A stretch of 64,000 nucleotides of DNA from Clostridium aquiflavi (GTDB lineage: Bacteria > Bacillota > Clostridia > Clostridiales > Clostridiaceae), in contig NZ_JAVJAN010000021.1 of assembly GCF_031344075.1 (NCBI RefSeq), positions 3,589 through 67,588 of the forward strand. The letters run 5' to 3'. Of this stretch, positions 34,903-43,975 are shown one piece after another. The notes beneath the pieces are model-generated. The model was not told where the DNA came from, did not search any database, and saw only the letters and a program-made list of their open reading frames with translations. Within the stretch, counting starts at the first letter, position 1, and every line of letters starts with the position of its first letter. The translations under genes and the position numbers were made by a program.

Positions 34903-35574
34903 TTGTCAAAAAATATATTTAATTTAAAAAAGAATTGCTTTGATTTTATATTGTTTTTTACTATGAGTATAATTATTTTTCAATTTACAGCTTGCAACAT
35001 ATTAAATCAAAAACATTTAAATGGAATTGCTAAAGAAATGGAAGATAAACAGATGGCCCTTTTTACAGAATTAGCATATGCTTCAAAAGATAGAGTTATT
35101 TTTTATGGAACTATTGGTTTAATTGTATATGATGTTTCTAATAAGCAAATTTATAGAGCTATAAACTTAAAGAATATTAATATGAACTATATTCAAGGTG
35201 ATGAAGTTACTATTTTTAAAGTAAAAGAAGACGGAAGTGAGATACTAATTTATAATGATTCTGATCATGATAATGCTTATTTATATAATATTGAAAATGA
35301 TAAATTAAGTAAAAGTAATATTAGTAATTTTAATGATGAGTATAAAGGACCACATTATTTTGAAGATGAATATAATAAAATAAATTATTATAACGATGAA
35401 TGTATTAAAAAATATGGAGATATGGAGTTACTAGATTGTGCATATATAGATAAAAATAATATGTGTTATTTAATATATCCTAGTGAGAATAATGGATCTA
35501 GAGGCTTATCAAATCTTAAGATCCTTATAGTCAATAATGAAACTAATGAGGACAAGGTCTATGAAATCTTTTAA
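34903..35574 (+). CDS. putative lipoprotein of unknown function
   Basis: A 223-residue protein with a TTG start after GGGGG. The N-terminus is basic, then hydrophobic (FILFFTMSIIIFQFTAC), ending in a lipobox-like FTAC with Cys31. The mature part is hydrophilic, rich in Asn, Asp and Tyr, and reads as short beta strands (VIFYGTIGLIVYDVSNKQIY, EVTIFKVKEDGSEILIYND) that could be propeller blades. I do not recognise the family. The start codon and signal make export plausible but not certain. Confidence 0.6.
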   Translation: MSKNIFNLKKNCFDFILFFTMSIIIFQFTACNILNQKHLNGIAKEMEDKQMALFTELAYASKDRVIFYGTIGLIVYDVSNKQIYRAINLKNINMNYIQGDEVTIFKVKEDGSEILIYNDSDHDNAYLYNIENDKLSKSNISNFNDEYKGPHYFEDEYNKINYYNDECIKKYGDMELLDCAYIDKNNMCYLIYPSENNGSRGLSNLKILIVNNETNEDKVYEIF

Positions 35575-35767
35575 TGTACAGGTTTTTAAATTAGTATTAG
35601 TTTAGATTAAAAATTAGATAGAGGAGCTAGCAATACTTATTATTATTTATAAATTTTCAATATAATTGTGGTACAATATACTAATTATTTGATTTATAAC
35701 AAATAATTATAATTTGTATATTTTTACACATAATATTTTTATAAATAAATTTAAGATGGAGGACTTT

Positions 35768-36670
35768 ATGAGCGATAAAGATAAGTTTTTATGCGATTTA
35801 AAAGATGAGGAAACTATAGAAATAAATTTAATGGTTATGAGGATAATTTTTAAGGATCCTAATAAGACTGTATGTATACTTGCAGATAAGACAGGAGAAA
35901 GCAAATCAAATATAGCTAGTAAAAAACAAGATATTAAGGAAGGTATGGTGCTAAAGGTACATGGAACAAAGGGCGTAAATTTAGATATTAGAAGATATGA
36001 ATTTATTTCAGAGTACAATTTAGAAGATTATCTACCAACAGTAAAGAGACCAATTGAAGATATAATGAATGAAATTGAAGAATATACAAATAAGTACATA
36101 ATATCTAAAGAAGGAAAAGCACTAAACGATTATTTTTTTAAAGATGAAGAGTTTTTAAATAAATTTAAACGAGGAATTGGTGGTGTTTCTATGCATCATA
36201 ATTATATAGGTGGACTTGCAGAACATACATTAAATGTCATGTATTTAACTGCAATGCTTTGCGAAAGATATGATTGTAGAAGAAATGAAATAGCAGTACT
36301 TTCTGCTAAACTTCATGATATTGGAAAGATATATGAACTTTACTATGATGGGCCTTTTAAATATACACTGCAAGGTGAAATGGAGGGACATATTGTAATT
36401 GGGGTTCAAATGATAGATCAAGCTATTCGTGAAACTTCCTTTCCTTATAGTGACGATTTTGTAAACAGAATAAAAGGATGTGTTACTCAACATCACGGTA
36501 AACTTGAATATGGATCTCCTAGAGATATGAAGATGGAAGAATCTTTTATAGTAAATTATGCTGATACTATAGATGCTACAATGAATAAAATTAATCAATT
36601 AAAAGATAAGACTAAAAGTGGCACATGGTCAGAATATGATAGAAGAATTGATACTAAGCTTTATTTATAG
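35768..36670 (+). CDS. YhaM-type 3'-5' exoribonuclease (OB fold + HD domain)
   Basis: A 300-residue protein; ATG 35768 follows GATGGAGGA, and a longer frame from 35714 lacks a ribosome site. The N-terminal OB-like nucleic-acid-binding domain (about residues 10-100) ends at EFISEYNLEDYLP. The HD domain has HHNYIGGLAEHTLNVM near 143, LHDIGKIYEL near 182 and QHHGKLEYGSP near 242. YhaM/CBF1-type enzymes remove 3' nucleotides from RNA and single-stranded DNA with Mn/Co. Single gene. Confidence 0.88.
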   Translation: MSDKDKFLCDLKDEETIEINLMVMRIIFKDPNKTVCILADKTGESKSNIASKKQDIKEGMVLKVHGTKGVNLDIRRYEFISEYNLEDYLPTVKRPIEDIMNEIEEYTNKYIISKEGKALNDYFFKDEEFLNKFKRGIGGVSMHHNYIGGLAEHTLNVMYLTAMLCERYDCRRNEIAVLSAKLHDIGKIYELYYDGPFKYTLQGEMEGHIVIGVQMIDQAIRETSFPYSDDFVNRIKGCVTQHHGKLEYGSPRDMKMEESFIVNYADTIDATMNKINQLKDKTKSGTWSEYDRRIDTKLYL

Positions 36671-36919
36671 ACATATAGTGGAGTTTATGAAATAATAACT
36701 GAAACTTTAGATGAGATAGCAAAAGGATAATAATTATTATATAGAAATAATAATTTATTAGCGGTATAATAAGATAAATAAGATATGTTTTAAATATATT
36801 CTGATATATGCAATAAACAAAGAGTCAAATATTCTTTCTAGTTTTACTTAAGCATATATCGATATAATATTAAAATATAACTAATAAATAAACTGCTAGT
36901 TAAATATGGAGGATATAAT

Positions 36920-37753
36920 ATGTTAAATATAGGATGCCATTTATCTTCATCAAAGGGATTTAAAAATATGGGTGAAAATGCTTTGAAAATTGGAGCAAAT
37001 ACTTTTCAGTTCTTTACTCGTAATCCAAGGGGAAGCAAGGCAAAAGATATAGATGAAAATGATGTTAAAGAGTTTTTAGAATTAGCAAAGGAAAATAATT
37101 TTTGTAAGATATTAGCTCATGCACCATATACATTAAATGCATGTTCAGCTGATGAAAGAAATAGAGAATTTGCAATAGAAATAATGGCAGATGACTTAAA
37201 AAGAATGGAGTATCTACCTAATAATTTATATAATTTTCATCCAGGCAGTCATGTTAAGCAAGGAACAGAAGTTGGTATAGAGTATATTTCAAGTGCTTTA
37301 AATTCTATTTTAAAAAAGGATCAAACAACTAAAGTTCTTTTAGAAACTATGTCAGGAAAGGGAACTGAAGTAGGTAGAAATTTTGAAGAAATAGCTGAAA
37401 TTATAAAACGTGTTGAATTAAAAGAACATGTAGGAGTGTGCTTAGATACATGTCATATTCATGATGCAGGATATGATATAGTAAATGAGTTAGATAAGGT
37501 TTTAGAGGAATTTAATAGTATAATAGGATTAGATAAATTATATGCTATCCATTTAAATGACAGCAAAAATCCATTTGAAAGTCATAAGGATAGACATGAA
37601 ACTATAGGAAATGGGTATATAGGATTAGAAGCTGTAACAAATATTATTAATCATCCTAAATTGTGTCATTTACCATTTTTCCTTGAGACACCTAATGAGC
37701 TTGAGGGATATAAGAATGAAATAGAACTATTAAAAAGTGCATATAAGAAATAA
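36920..37753 (+). CDS. nfo: Nfo: endonuclease IV (AP endonuclease)
   Basis: A 277-residue TIM-barrel enzyme with all the trinuclear-zinc segments in order: LAHAPYTLN (about residue 59), NFHPGSH (about 108), LLETMSGKGTEVG (about 140), GVCLDTCHIHDAGYD (about 174), AIHLNDSK (about 211), HETIGNGYIG (about 227) and FLETPNE near the end. It cleaves DNA 5' of abasic sites in base excision repair. The start follows TGGAGGATA. Single gene with its own terminator. Confidence 0.95.
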   Translation: MLNIGCHLSSSKGFKNMGENALKIGANTFQFFTRNPRGSKAKDIDENDVKEFLELAKENNFCKILAHAPYTLNACSADERNREFAIEIMADDLKRMEYLPNNLYNFHPGSHVKQGTEVGIEYISSALNSILKKDQTTKVLLETMSGKGTEVGRNFEEIAEIIKRVELKEHVGVCLDTCHIHDAGYDIVNELDKVLEEFNSIIGLDKLYAIHLNDSKNPFESHKDRHETIGNGYIGLEAVTNIINHPKLCHLPFFLETPNELEGYKNEIELLKSAYKK

Positions 37754-37757
37754 TTTT

Positions 37758-37795
37758 AAAGGGATTCTGATTAGAATCTCTTTTTATTTTTAGGA
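37758..37795 (+). terminator. terminator after nfo
   Basis: Short GATTCT/AGAATC hairpin extended by AAAG/CTTT and followed by T's. Confidence 0.65.
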
Positions 37796-38045
37796 ATTTA
37801 TATTCTTAAAGAATATGAAGACAACTTATAGAATGTTGTATTTTTAAGAGATTATGAGAATCACTAAAAAATAACCAATAAAGTTTGATATAGTAATGTT
37901 TAAAAGTATACTAAAAGTTTTCTAGGAAATAATACTTTTATCAGATGATTATTAAATATATGTATAATTTTACTGAGTCTGCTATTAAGTTAAATTTCAT
38001 CTGAAACAAATATTTTGATTAAAGAATATATTGGAGGGTCTAAAC

Positions 38046-39263
38046 ATGGATTTACAATTTGTTAAGGGTGATTCTTTATTTGCTAAAATAAATAAAATTA
38101 TTAAGCAATATAATTATTTAACAGAAGATGTAGAAACAGATGTAATTATTGTTGGAGGGGGAGTTACAGGAAGTATTTTAGGATATTATTTTAGTAAAAA
38201 TAATATAAATTCGGTGATTCTAGAAAAAAATATAATTGGGTATGGAAGCACAGGAATTACGACAGCGTTATTACAATATGAATTAGATGGAACAGTTAGA
38301 GAATTGGAACAGTATACTACTACTCAAAATGTAATACAATCCTATAAATTGGGAATAAAAGCATTGAATGAAATTGAAGAATTTATAAAACAATACGATA
38401 ATAAATGTAATTATAAAAAAAGGGATACTTTATTTTATACAGCTAAATCTAGTGATATAGCACAGATAAAAGAAGAATATAAAATAAGAAAAGAAAATGG
38501 ATTCGATGTTGAATTTATCGAAGAGAAAAATAATCCGTTTTCGTTTGATTTAAAAGCCGGATTATATTCTAAAAATGGCGGGGCAGAAATAGATCCTTAT
38601 AAGTTTACACATCAACTGATAGATGTATCTACTAAAAAAGGGTTAAGAGTATATGAAAATACAGAGGCTGTAAAAGTACTCTATAATGATGATGGAGTAG
38701 AAGTAGTAACGAAGTATGATTTTAAAGTTAGAGGTAAGATAGTAATAGTTGCTACAGGTTATCACACAGACCTATTTACAAGTAGAAATTTTGGTGTAAC
38801 TACAACAGCATTTAATATAGCAACAAAACCTTTAGATAATTTTGATGGATATTATAATAAAGTTTTAATTAGAGATAATAAGGAACCATATAATTACTTA
38901 AGAACAACTAGTGATAATAGAATTATAATTGGTGGAGAAGATATAAATTTTATTCCCGATATTTATAATAAAAAGCAAGTTAGTGAAAAGTACTCTATAT
39001 TAGAACAAAGATTAAAATCAATGTTTCCTAATATAAAGAATATTGATATAGAATATAAATATTGTGGAGCTTTTACTTCAACTCAAGATAATTTAGGGTT
39101 TATAGGAAAAGATCCTAAGAATAAAAAATTATGGTTCAATCTTGGATATGGAGCTAATGGAATACTTTTTGCGATACTAGGTGGAATCATGTTAAATAAG
39201 CTTTATTTAGGTGAAATTGATGAAAATTTAAAGCTTTTTAGAGTTGATAGATTTGACAATTAA
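38046..39263 (+). CDS. FAD-dependent oxidoreductase (DAO family)
   Basis: A 405-residue protein starting at ATG 38046, after TTGGAGGG. The FAD Rossmann motif VIIVGGGVTGSILGYYFSKN is near residue 34, followed by LEKNIIGYGSTGITTALLQY, the flavin-binding segment of D-amino-acid/glycine-oxidase-like enzymes. GGAEIDPYKFTHQL and GYGANGILFAILGG near the C-terminus fit the family. No Rieske domain is fused. The substrate is unknown: it would oxidise an amine or hydroxy acid. It stands alone. Confidence 0.87.
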   Translation: MDLQFVKGDSLFAKINKIIKQYNYLTEDVETDVIIVGGGVTGSILGYYFSKNNINSVILEKNIIGYGSTGITTALLQYELDGTVRELEQYTTTQNVIQSYKLGIKALNEIEEFIKQYDNKCNYKKRDTLFYTAKSSDIAQIKEEYKIRKENGFDVEFIEEKNNPFSFDLKAGLYSKNGGAEIDPYKFTHQLIDVSTKKGLRVYENTEAVKVLYNDDGVEVVTKYDFKVRGKIVIVATGYHTDLFTSRNFGVTTTAFNIATKPLDNFDGYYNKVLIRDNKEPYNYLRTTSDNRIIIGGEDINFIPDIYNKKQVSEKYSILEQRLKSMFPNIKNIDIEYKYCGAFTSTQDNLGFIGKDPKNKKLWFNLGYGANGILFAILGGIMLNKLYLGEIDENLKLFRVDRFDN

Positions 39264-39286
39264 CATAAGAGTTATTGTTATTTAAG

Positions 39287-39328
39287 AATAAGCTATATAA
39301 TGAAATTCAATTCATTATATAGCTTATT
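39287..39328 (+). terminator. perfect 18-bp hairpin after the FAD oxidoreductase gene
   Basis: AATAAGCTATATAATGAA, loop ATTCAA, then its exact complement. The T-tail is weak, so it may be a terminator or an mRNA-stabilising hairpin. The remainder of the 384-bp interval to 39647 is AT-rich, with another all-AT hairpin near 39460-39497, and no gene. Confidence 0.6.
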
Positions 39329-39647
39329 ATAATTTAATAATAATTATATTTTAACTTAAGACAGAAGTAAGATATATTGTTGATGATTTTTATAATTATA
39401 TATTATAGTTGGAAATAATATGTAAAAAGGCTCTATCTAGAAACCTTATTTTATGTAATGTAATTATTTAAAAAAATTTCTTTTTAAATAATTATTGCCA
39501 CAAAACTTTACAAATGGAAAAAAATGTATAATAATAAATATAAAATTATAATTTTTAAATAAGTTGTAGCTTTATTTAATAAAGATAAACACTACGATAA
39601 AAAATATTGTTTAATTTAATATAAGAGTTTTAGGGGGGATTATTTTT

Positions 39648-40886
39648 ATGGAGAAAGAAATTAATAATTATAATAAGTTTATAAGTAAATGCTTAGCCAC
39701 TTTTTTGAGTATGATTTTAGCATTAAGTATAATCTTTATTAATACTACAAATGCTTATGCAAAAACTTTAAGTTCTACATCAAGTGATGAATATGTATTA
39801 AAATTAATAAAAAGAGGTGGAACTATTGAAGAAATTAAAGGAAAAGATATAAATTTAAAAGTCAATTCTACAGATTCCATATCAATTTCTTATGATGAAC
39901 AATTGTTGAGGCAATGTATAGATAACTTATCTTGTTTAAATCCAACTAATGTAACTGAACCTAAAAGTTCAAAGTTAGAATATAGAAATTATTCTTATAT
40001 AATTACATCAGAAGTTATAGGAAGTAAATTAAATAAAGAAAAATTATATACTAATGTAGTTATGGCTATAAAGAACCAAGATATTGAATTGAATTTAGAA
40101 ACATTGGATTGTTATGAACATCCACAATATACATCTAATTCACCCGAGGTAATTTATGCAGCAAATACTATTAACAAGTATTTATCAGCTAATATAACTT
40201 ATAGTTATGGTGGAATGGTACAAGTTGTAGATAAATATAAAGTAATAGATTGGATTTCAATAGAGCCTAATTTATCAATAATATTAGATGAATCTAAAGT
40301 TAGAAACTTTGTAGAAGGATTAGCCAGTTCTTATAGAAGTTCATTAGGAACTTCTATAAAAGTTAATGGTGGATATTCAGGAAATAATCATGGATGGGCA
40401 ATCAATGTTGATGAAGAAACTAGAACATTAATAAGCCTTATAAAAAATGGACAAACATTAACAACTTACCCATCATATTATCAAACATCAGCAGCAAGTT
40501 ATTTTAATAATGTATCAGATACTTTTGTTGAGATAGATATGACTAATCAACATTTATGGTTTTATAAAAATGGATATCTTGTTGTGCAAAGTGATATTGT
40601 TACAGGAAATATGAGTGCGGGATATGCAACACCAAGTGGTACTTATAAATTATATTACAAACAAAAAGATACTGTATTAAGAGGTCCAGGATATGCATCA
40701 CCGGTAAATTTTTGGATGCCTTTCAATGGTGGAATAGGACTTCATGATGCTAATTGGAGATCAGAGTTTGGTGGAGAAATTTATAAAAATGGTGGTTCTC
40801 ATGGATGCATAAACTTGCCATATAGTACAGCTAAATCTATTTATGATAATATAACACCCAAAACTACAATTATTTGTTATTATTAA
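39648..40886 (+). CDS. L,D-transpeptidase with peptidoglycan-binding region
   Basis: A 412-residue protein. The N-terminal membrane anchor is at about residues 17-38 (AIFINTTNAYA end). The central region (about 60-280) resembles PG_binding_4. The YkuD catalytic domain runs from FVEIDMTNQHLWFYKNGYLV to the end. The active-site sequence is GGSHGCINLPYSTA with catalytic Cys near residue 387 and an upstream His in GIGLHDANW. It forms 3-3 cross-links or attaches proteins to peptidoglycan outside the membrane. TTTAGGGGGG precedes the start. Single gene. Confidence 0.93.
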   Translation: MEKEINNYNKFISKCLATFLSMILALSIIFINTTNAYAKTLSSTSSDEYVLKLIKRGGTIEEIKGKDINLKVNSTDSISISYDEQLLRQCIDNLSCLNPTNVTEPKSSKLEYRNYSYIITSEVIGSKLNKEKLYTNVVMAIKNQDIELNLETLDCYEHPQYTSNSPEVIYAANTINKYLSANITYSYGGMVQVVDKYKVIDWISIEPNLSIILDESKVRNFVEGLASSYRSSLGTSIKVNGGYSGNNHGWAINVDEETRTLISLIKNGQTLTTYPSYYQTSAASYFNNVSDTFVEIDMTNQHLWFYKNGYLVVQSDIVTGNMSAGYATPSGTYKLYYKQKDTVLRGPGYASPVNFWMPFNGGIGLHDANWRSEFGGEIYKNGGSHGCINLPYSTAKSIYDNITPKTTIICYY

Positions 40887-40898
40887 ATATAGTATAGA

Positions 40899-40935
40899 AA
40901 GTCTAATGTAGAATAAAACTACATTAGGCTTTTTT
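40899..40935 (+). terminator. terminator after L,D-transpeptidase gene
   Basis: GTCTAATGTAG / CTACATTAGGC hairpin plus T-run. Confidence 0.82.
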
Positions 40936-41088
40936 GTGTATCCTATATTTTAAATATATAGATTGATATATGTACAAGTAAAATGGATGAAGCAGTCAGA
41001 ATTAGGAATACTAAAAAGAGTATGAGATCATTTAACTAGCACATATGTTAATATTTTAATAAGATAATAAATTTTTTTATAAAAATAA

Positions 41089-41157
41089 TTGACATTGAAA
41101 ACGATATGGCATATTATATTGGTATAGACCAATTGGTATATACCAATATAATATGCC
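41089..41157 (+). promoter_or_regulatory. nag operon promoter with tandem dre-type operators inside a larger palindrome
   Basis: TTGACA (41089-41094), 17-base spacer, TATTAT (41112-41117). Directly downstream lie two abutting sites, TTGGTATAGACCAA (41119-41132) and TTGGTATATACCAA (41133-41146), resembling the NagR/YvoA dre consensus. An outer perfect 19-bp inverted repeat (GGCATATTATATTGGTATA at 41108-41126 and its complement at 41139-41157) encloses them and includes the -10. Repression by the adjacent GntR protein is the likely mechanism. Confidence 0.85.
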
Positions 41158-41175
41158 AAGATGGGGGAGATAAAA

Positions 41176-41913
41176 TTGAAAATAGTAGACAAAAATTTAA
41201 ACATACCATTACATACTCAATTATCTTTGATAATTAGAGATATGATAAAAAGTGGTGAATTAAAGGAAGGTAACTATTTAATGCCAGAAAGAGAAATTTG
41301 CAAGATTCAAAACGTTAGTAGAATGACGGTTAATAAAGCAATACTAAATCTTGTATCTGAAGGTTTATTAGATAGAAAACAGGGAAAAGGAACATTTGTT
41401 GCTTATGAAAAGAAAAAACATAAATTCCAAAAGTTACTGGGATTTACTGAAGTAATGAATGAAAAGGGATTTACAGTAAAAAGCAAATTATTAAAATTTG
41501 AATTAGATTTTCAAAATAAAAGTATAAGAAAAAAACTAAATGTGGAAGATAAAGATACTCTCATATATAGGATTGAAAGAATAAGATATATAGATGATGA
41601 TCCATTTGCATTAGAAATTGTATATACATCAAAAGACATGTGTCAAGACTTAAATGAGGAATTAGTAAAAGAAAATTCTTTATATACATTGTATAGAGAA
41701 AGATATAATCATAAAACCAAAAGAGCAGAACAAGTAATAAGTCCAATAATGATAAATGAGTTTACTGCAGATTTATTAAATCAAGAAAATCATACGTTAG
41801 CACTTAAAATAGATAGATTAGTATATACAGATAAAGAAGAAATAATGGAATATACGAGTTCAATATTTATGACAGGCAAGCATGAATATGAAATAGTATT
41901 ACATGAAAACTAA
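41176..41913 (+). CDS. NagR-type GntR/HutC regulator of GlcNAc use
   Basis: A 245-residue protein from TTG 41176, six bases after GGGGGAG; the ATG at 41161 lacks a ribosome site and abuts the operator. The N-terminal GntR wHTH is IPLHTQLSLIIRDMIKSG to RKQGKGTFVAY. The C-terminal UTRA ligand-binding domain is LGFTEVMNEKGFTVKSKLLK to FMTGKHEYEIVL. It is first in an operon with nagA, nagB and a PTS gene. It should bind the dre sites just upstream and be released by an amino-sugar phosphate. Confidence 0.9.
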   Translation: MKIVDKNLNIPLHTQLSLIIRDMIKSGELKEGNYLMPEREICKIQNVSRMTVNKAILNLVSEGLLDRKQGKGTFVAYEKKKHKFQKLLGFTEVMNEKGFTVKSKLLKFELDFQNKSIRKKLNVEDKDTLIYRIERIRYIDDDPFALEIVYTSKDMCQDLNEELVKENSLYTLYRERYNHKTKRAEQVISPIMINEFTADLLNQENHTLALKIDRLVYTDKEEIMEYTSSIFMTGKHEYEIVLHEN

Positions 41914-41936
41914 AAAATTGATAGGAAGGGTTTAAT

Positions 41937-43070
41937 ATGAAAGCAATAATAAATGGAATAATTGTAACTAAGAGTGGGATTTTAGGAAATAAGGTTCTTT
42001 TGTTTGATAAAAAAATAATTAGTATATGTGAGGAAATACCAGAAAATTGTGAGATTATTGATGCAAAGCAAAAAATAGTAACACCTGGTCTTATAGATAT
42101 ACATGTACATGGTAGCTGTAATTTTGACACTATGGATAATTCAATAGAAGCAATAGAAGCTATAAGTAGTGGAATTTGTAAAAATGGTGTCACTTCATTT
42201 TTACCAACAACAATGACAATGACTAAAGAAAATATTTATAGTTCTTTAAATATAATAAAAAAATGTATGAAAAAAGACTTTAATGGTGCAAAAGTTATTG
42301 GGGCTCATATGGAAGGGCCATTTATAAATCCAATTTATAAAGGTGCACAAGATTCTAAACATATATTAAAACCAAATTTTCAATTTATAAAAGACTACAC
42401 TGATGTTATAAAACTAATTTCATATTCACCTGAACTAGATGATGATTATGAATTTACAAAAGAAGTTAAAGAAAATACTAAGATTACATTATCAATTTGT
42501 CATAGTAATGCTTCATATAAGCAATGTATGGAAGCAATAAGTTTAGGAGTTACTAATATAACTCATTTATTTAATGCTATGAGTCCATTAAATCACAGGG
42601 AACCAGGGGTAGTTGGTGCAGCTCTTATGAGTAATGCTTATTGCGAAATAATAGCAGACAAGATACATGTAGATAAAAGCTTATTTCAATTTATATTAAA
42701 TAATAAAGGTAATGAAAAAGTAATTCTTATAACTGATTGTATGAGAGCTGGATGTATGAAAGATGGTAAATATGAGCTAGGTGGACAAGATGTTTATGTT
42801 AAGGATGGTGCTGCAAGGCTAATTAATGGAACTTTAGCAGGAAGCATTCTAACTTTAAATAAAGCAGTTTATAATTTTTTTGAAAATACTAACTTAGAAC
42901 TTAATGAAGTTATAAATATGGCTTCATTAAATCCAGCGAAATCTATAGGAATAGATGATAAAAAAGGAAGTTTAGATATTGGAAAAGATGCAGATATATG
43001 TATTTTTGATGATGAAATGAATTGTTATTTTTTAGTATCAGAAGGAAGAGTTATTTTTAATTCTTTATAA
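41937..43070 (+). CDS. nagA: NagA: N-acetylglucosamine-6-phosphate deacetylase
   Basis: A 377-residue amidohydrolase. The metal site HxH is in PGLIDIHVHGSCNFDTMD near residue 57. The metal-binding Glu is in GAHMEGPFINP near 126, His in SICHSNASY and THLFNAMSPLNHREPG near 205, and the catalytic Asp in LITDCMRAG near 266. It deacetylates GlcNAc-6-phosphate to glucosamine-6-phosphate, the substrate of the next gene. The start follows AGGAAGGG, 23 bp after nagR. Confidence 0.95.
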   Translation: MKAIINGIIVTKSGILGNKVLLFDKKIISICEEIPENCEIIDAKQKIVTPGLIDIHVHGSCNFDTMDNSIEAIEAISSGICKNGVTSFLPTTMTMTKENIYSSLNIIKKCMKKDFNGAKVIGAHMEGPFINPIYKGAQDSKHILKPNFQFIKDYTDVIKLISYSPELDDDYEFTKEVKENTKITLSICHSNASYKQCMEAISLGVTNITHLFNAMSPLNHREPGVVGAALMSNAYCEIIADKIHVDKSLFQFILNNKGNEKVILITDCMRAGCMKDGKYELGGQDVYVKDGAARLINGTLAGSILTLNKAVYNFFENTNLELNEVINMASLNPAKSIGIDDKKGSLDIGKDADICIFDDEMNCYFLVSEGRVIFNSL

Positions 43071-43179
43071 AATAATATTATGTAAAAATTTTAAGAATCA
43101 CAATAATATAAATATTAAAAAGTGAATTCTGAAAAATAGAAAATAGTTATAAAAATTAAATTAGAGGTGGGTTAAAATT

Positions 43180-43929
43180 ATGAAAATATTAGTTTGTGAA
43201 AATTATGATAAGTTAAGTGAAAAAGCAGCTCAAATAATAATGAGCCAAATAACTTTAAAGTCTAATTCAATATTAGGTCTTGCAACAGGAAGTACACCAA
43301 TAGGTATGTATAAGAAATTAGTTGAAATGTATGAAAATAAAATGATAGATTTCTCAGATGTAAAAACATTTAATTTAGATGAATATCAAAATTTACCTAT
43401 AAGTAATAACCAAAGTTATCATTATTTTATGGATGATAATTTATTCAACTATATAAATGTAAAAAGGGAAAATATCCATATACCTAATGGAATGGCCAAT
43501 GATATTGAAAATGAATGTGTAAAATATGATAATTTGATAAAAGAAGCTGGCGGAATAGATATACAAGTATTGGGTATAGGAAATAATGCTCATATAGGAT
43601 TCAATGAACCAACAGTAAATTTTGAAAAGAAAACTTATGTAGTTGAATTAGAGGAGTCTACTAAAATTGCAAATGCAAGATTTTTTAACAGTTTAGACGA
43701 AGTACCTAGCAAAGCCATTACAATGGGAATAGGTTCAATATTTGAAAGCAAAAAAATTATGCTTTTAGCAACTGGAAAAAATAAAGCAAAGGCTATCTAT
43801 GATACTATTTATGGAAAAGTGACACCAGAAGTTCCAGCTTCAATACTTCAATTTCATGATGATTTAATAGTTATTTTAGATAAAGAAGCTGCTAGTTTAC
43901 TAAACCCTAAAGACTATAAAGTAGTATAA
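43180..43929 (+). CDS. nagB: NagB: glucosamine-6-phosphate deaminase
   Basis: A 249-residue isomerase-fold enzyme. Landmarks are GLATGSTPIGMYKKL near residue 33, FNLDEYQNLP near 65 and GIGNNAHIGFNEP near 131. The last motif normally reads xxGHIGFNEP, so Ala replaces the Gly before the active-site His, a small departure. It converts glucosamine-6-phosphate to fructose-6-phosphate and ammonia. Third gene of the nag operon, 109 bp after nagA, with GAGGTGGG before its ATG. Confidence 0.95.
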   Translation: MKILVCENYDKLSEKAAQIIMSQITLKSNSILGLATGSTPIGMYKKLVEMYENKMIDFSDVKTFNLDEYQNLPISNNQSYHYFMDDNLFNYINVKRENIHIPNGMANDIENECVKYDNLIKEAGGIDIQVLGIGNNAHIGFNEPTVNFEKKTYVVELEESTKIANARFFNSLDEVPSKAITMGIGSIFESKKIMLLATGKNKAKAIYDTIYGKVTPEVPASILQFHDDLIVILDKEAASLLNPKDYKVV

Positions 43930-43975
43930 AAATTAATTTTTTATAGATTAACAATTTAAGGGGGAGGAATAATTT

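Noticed and set aside
39460..39497. All-AT hairpin before the L,D-transpeptidase gene as a regulatory element
   Set aside because: The stem consists only of A and T in an AT-rich interval and could arise by chance.
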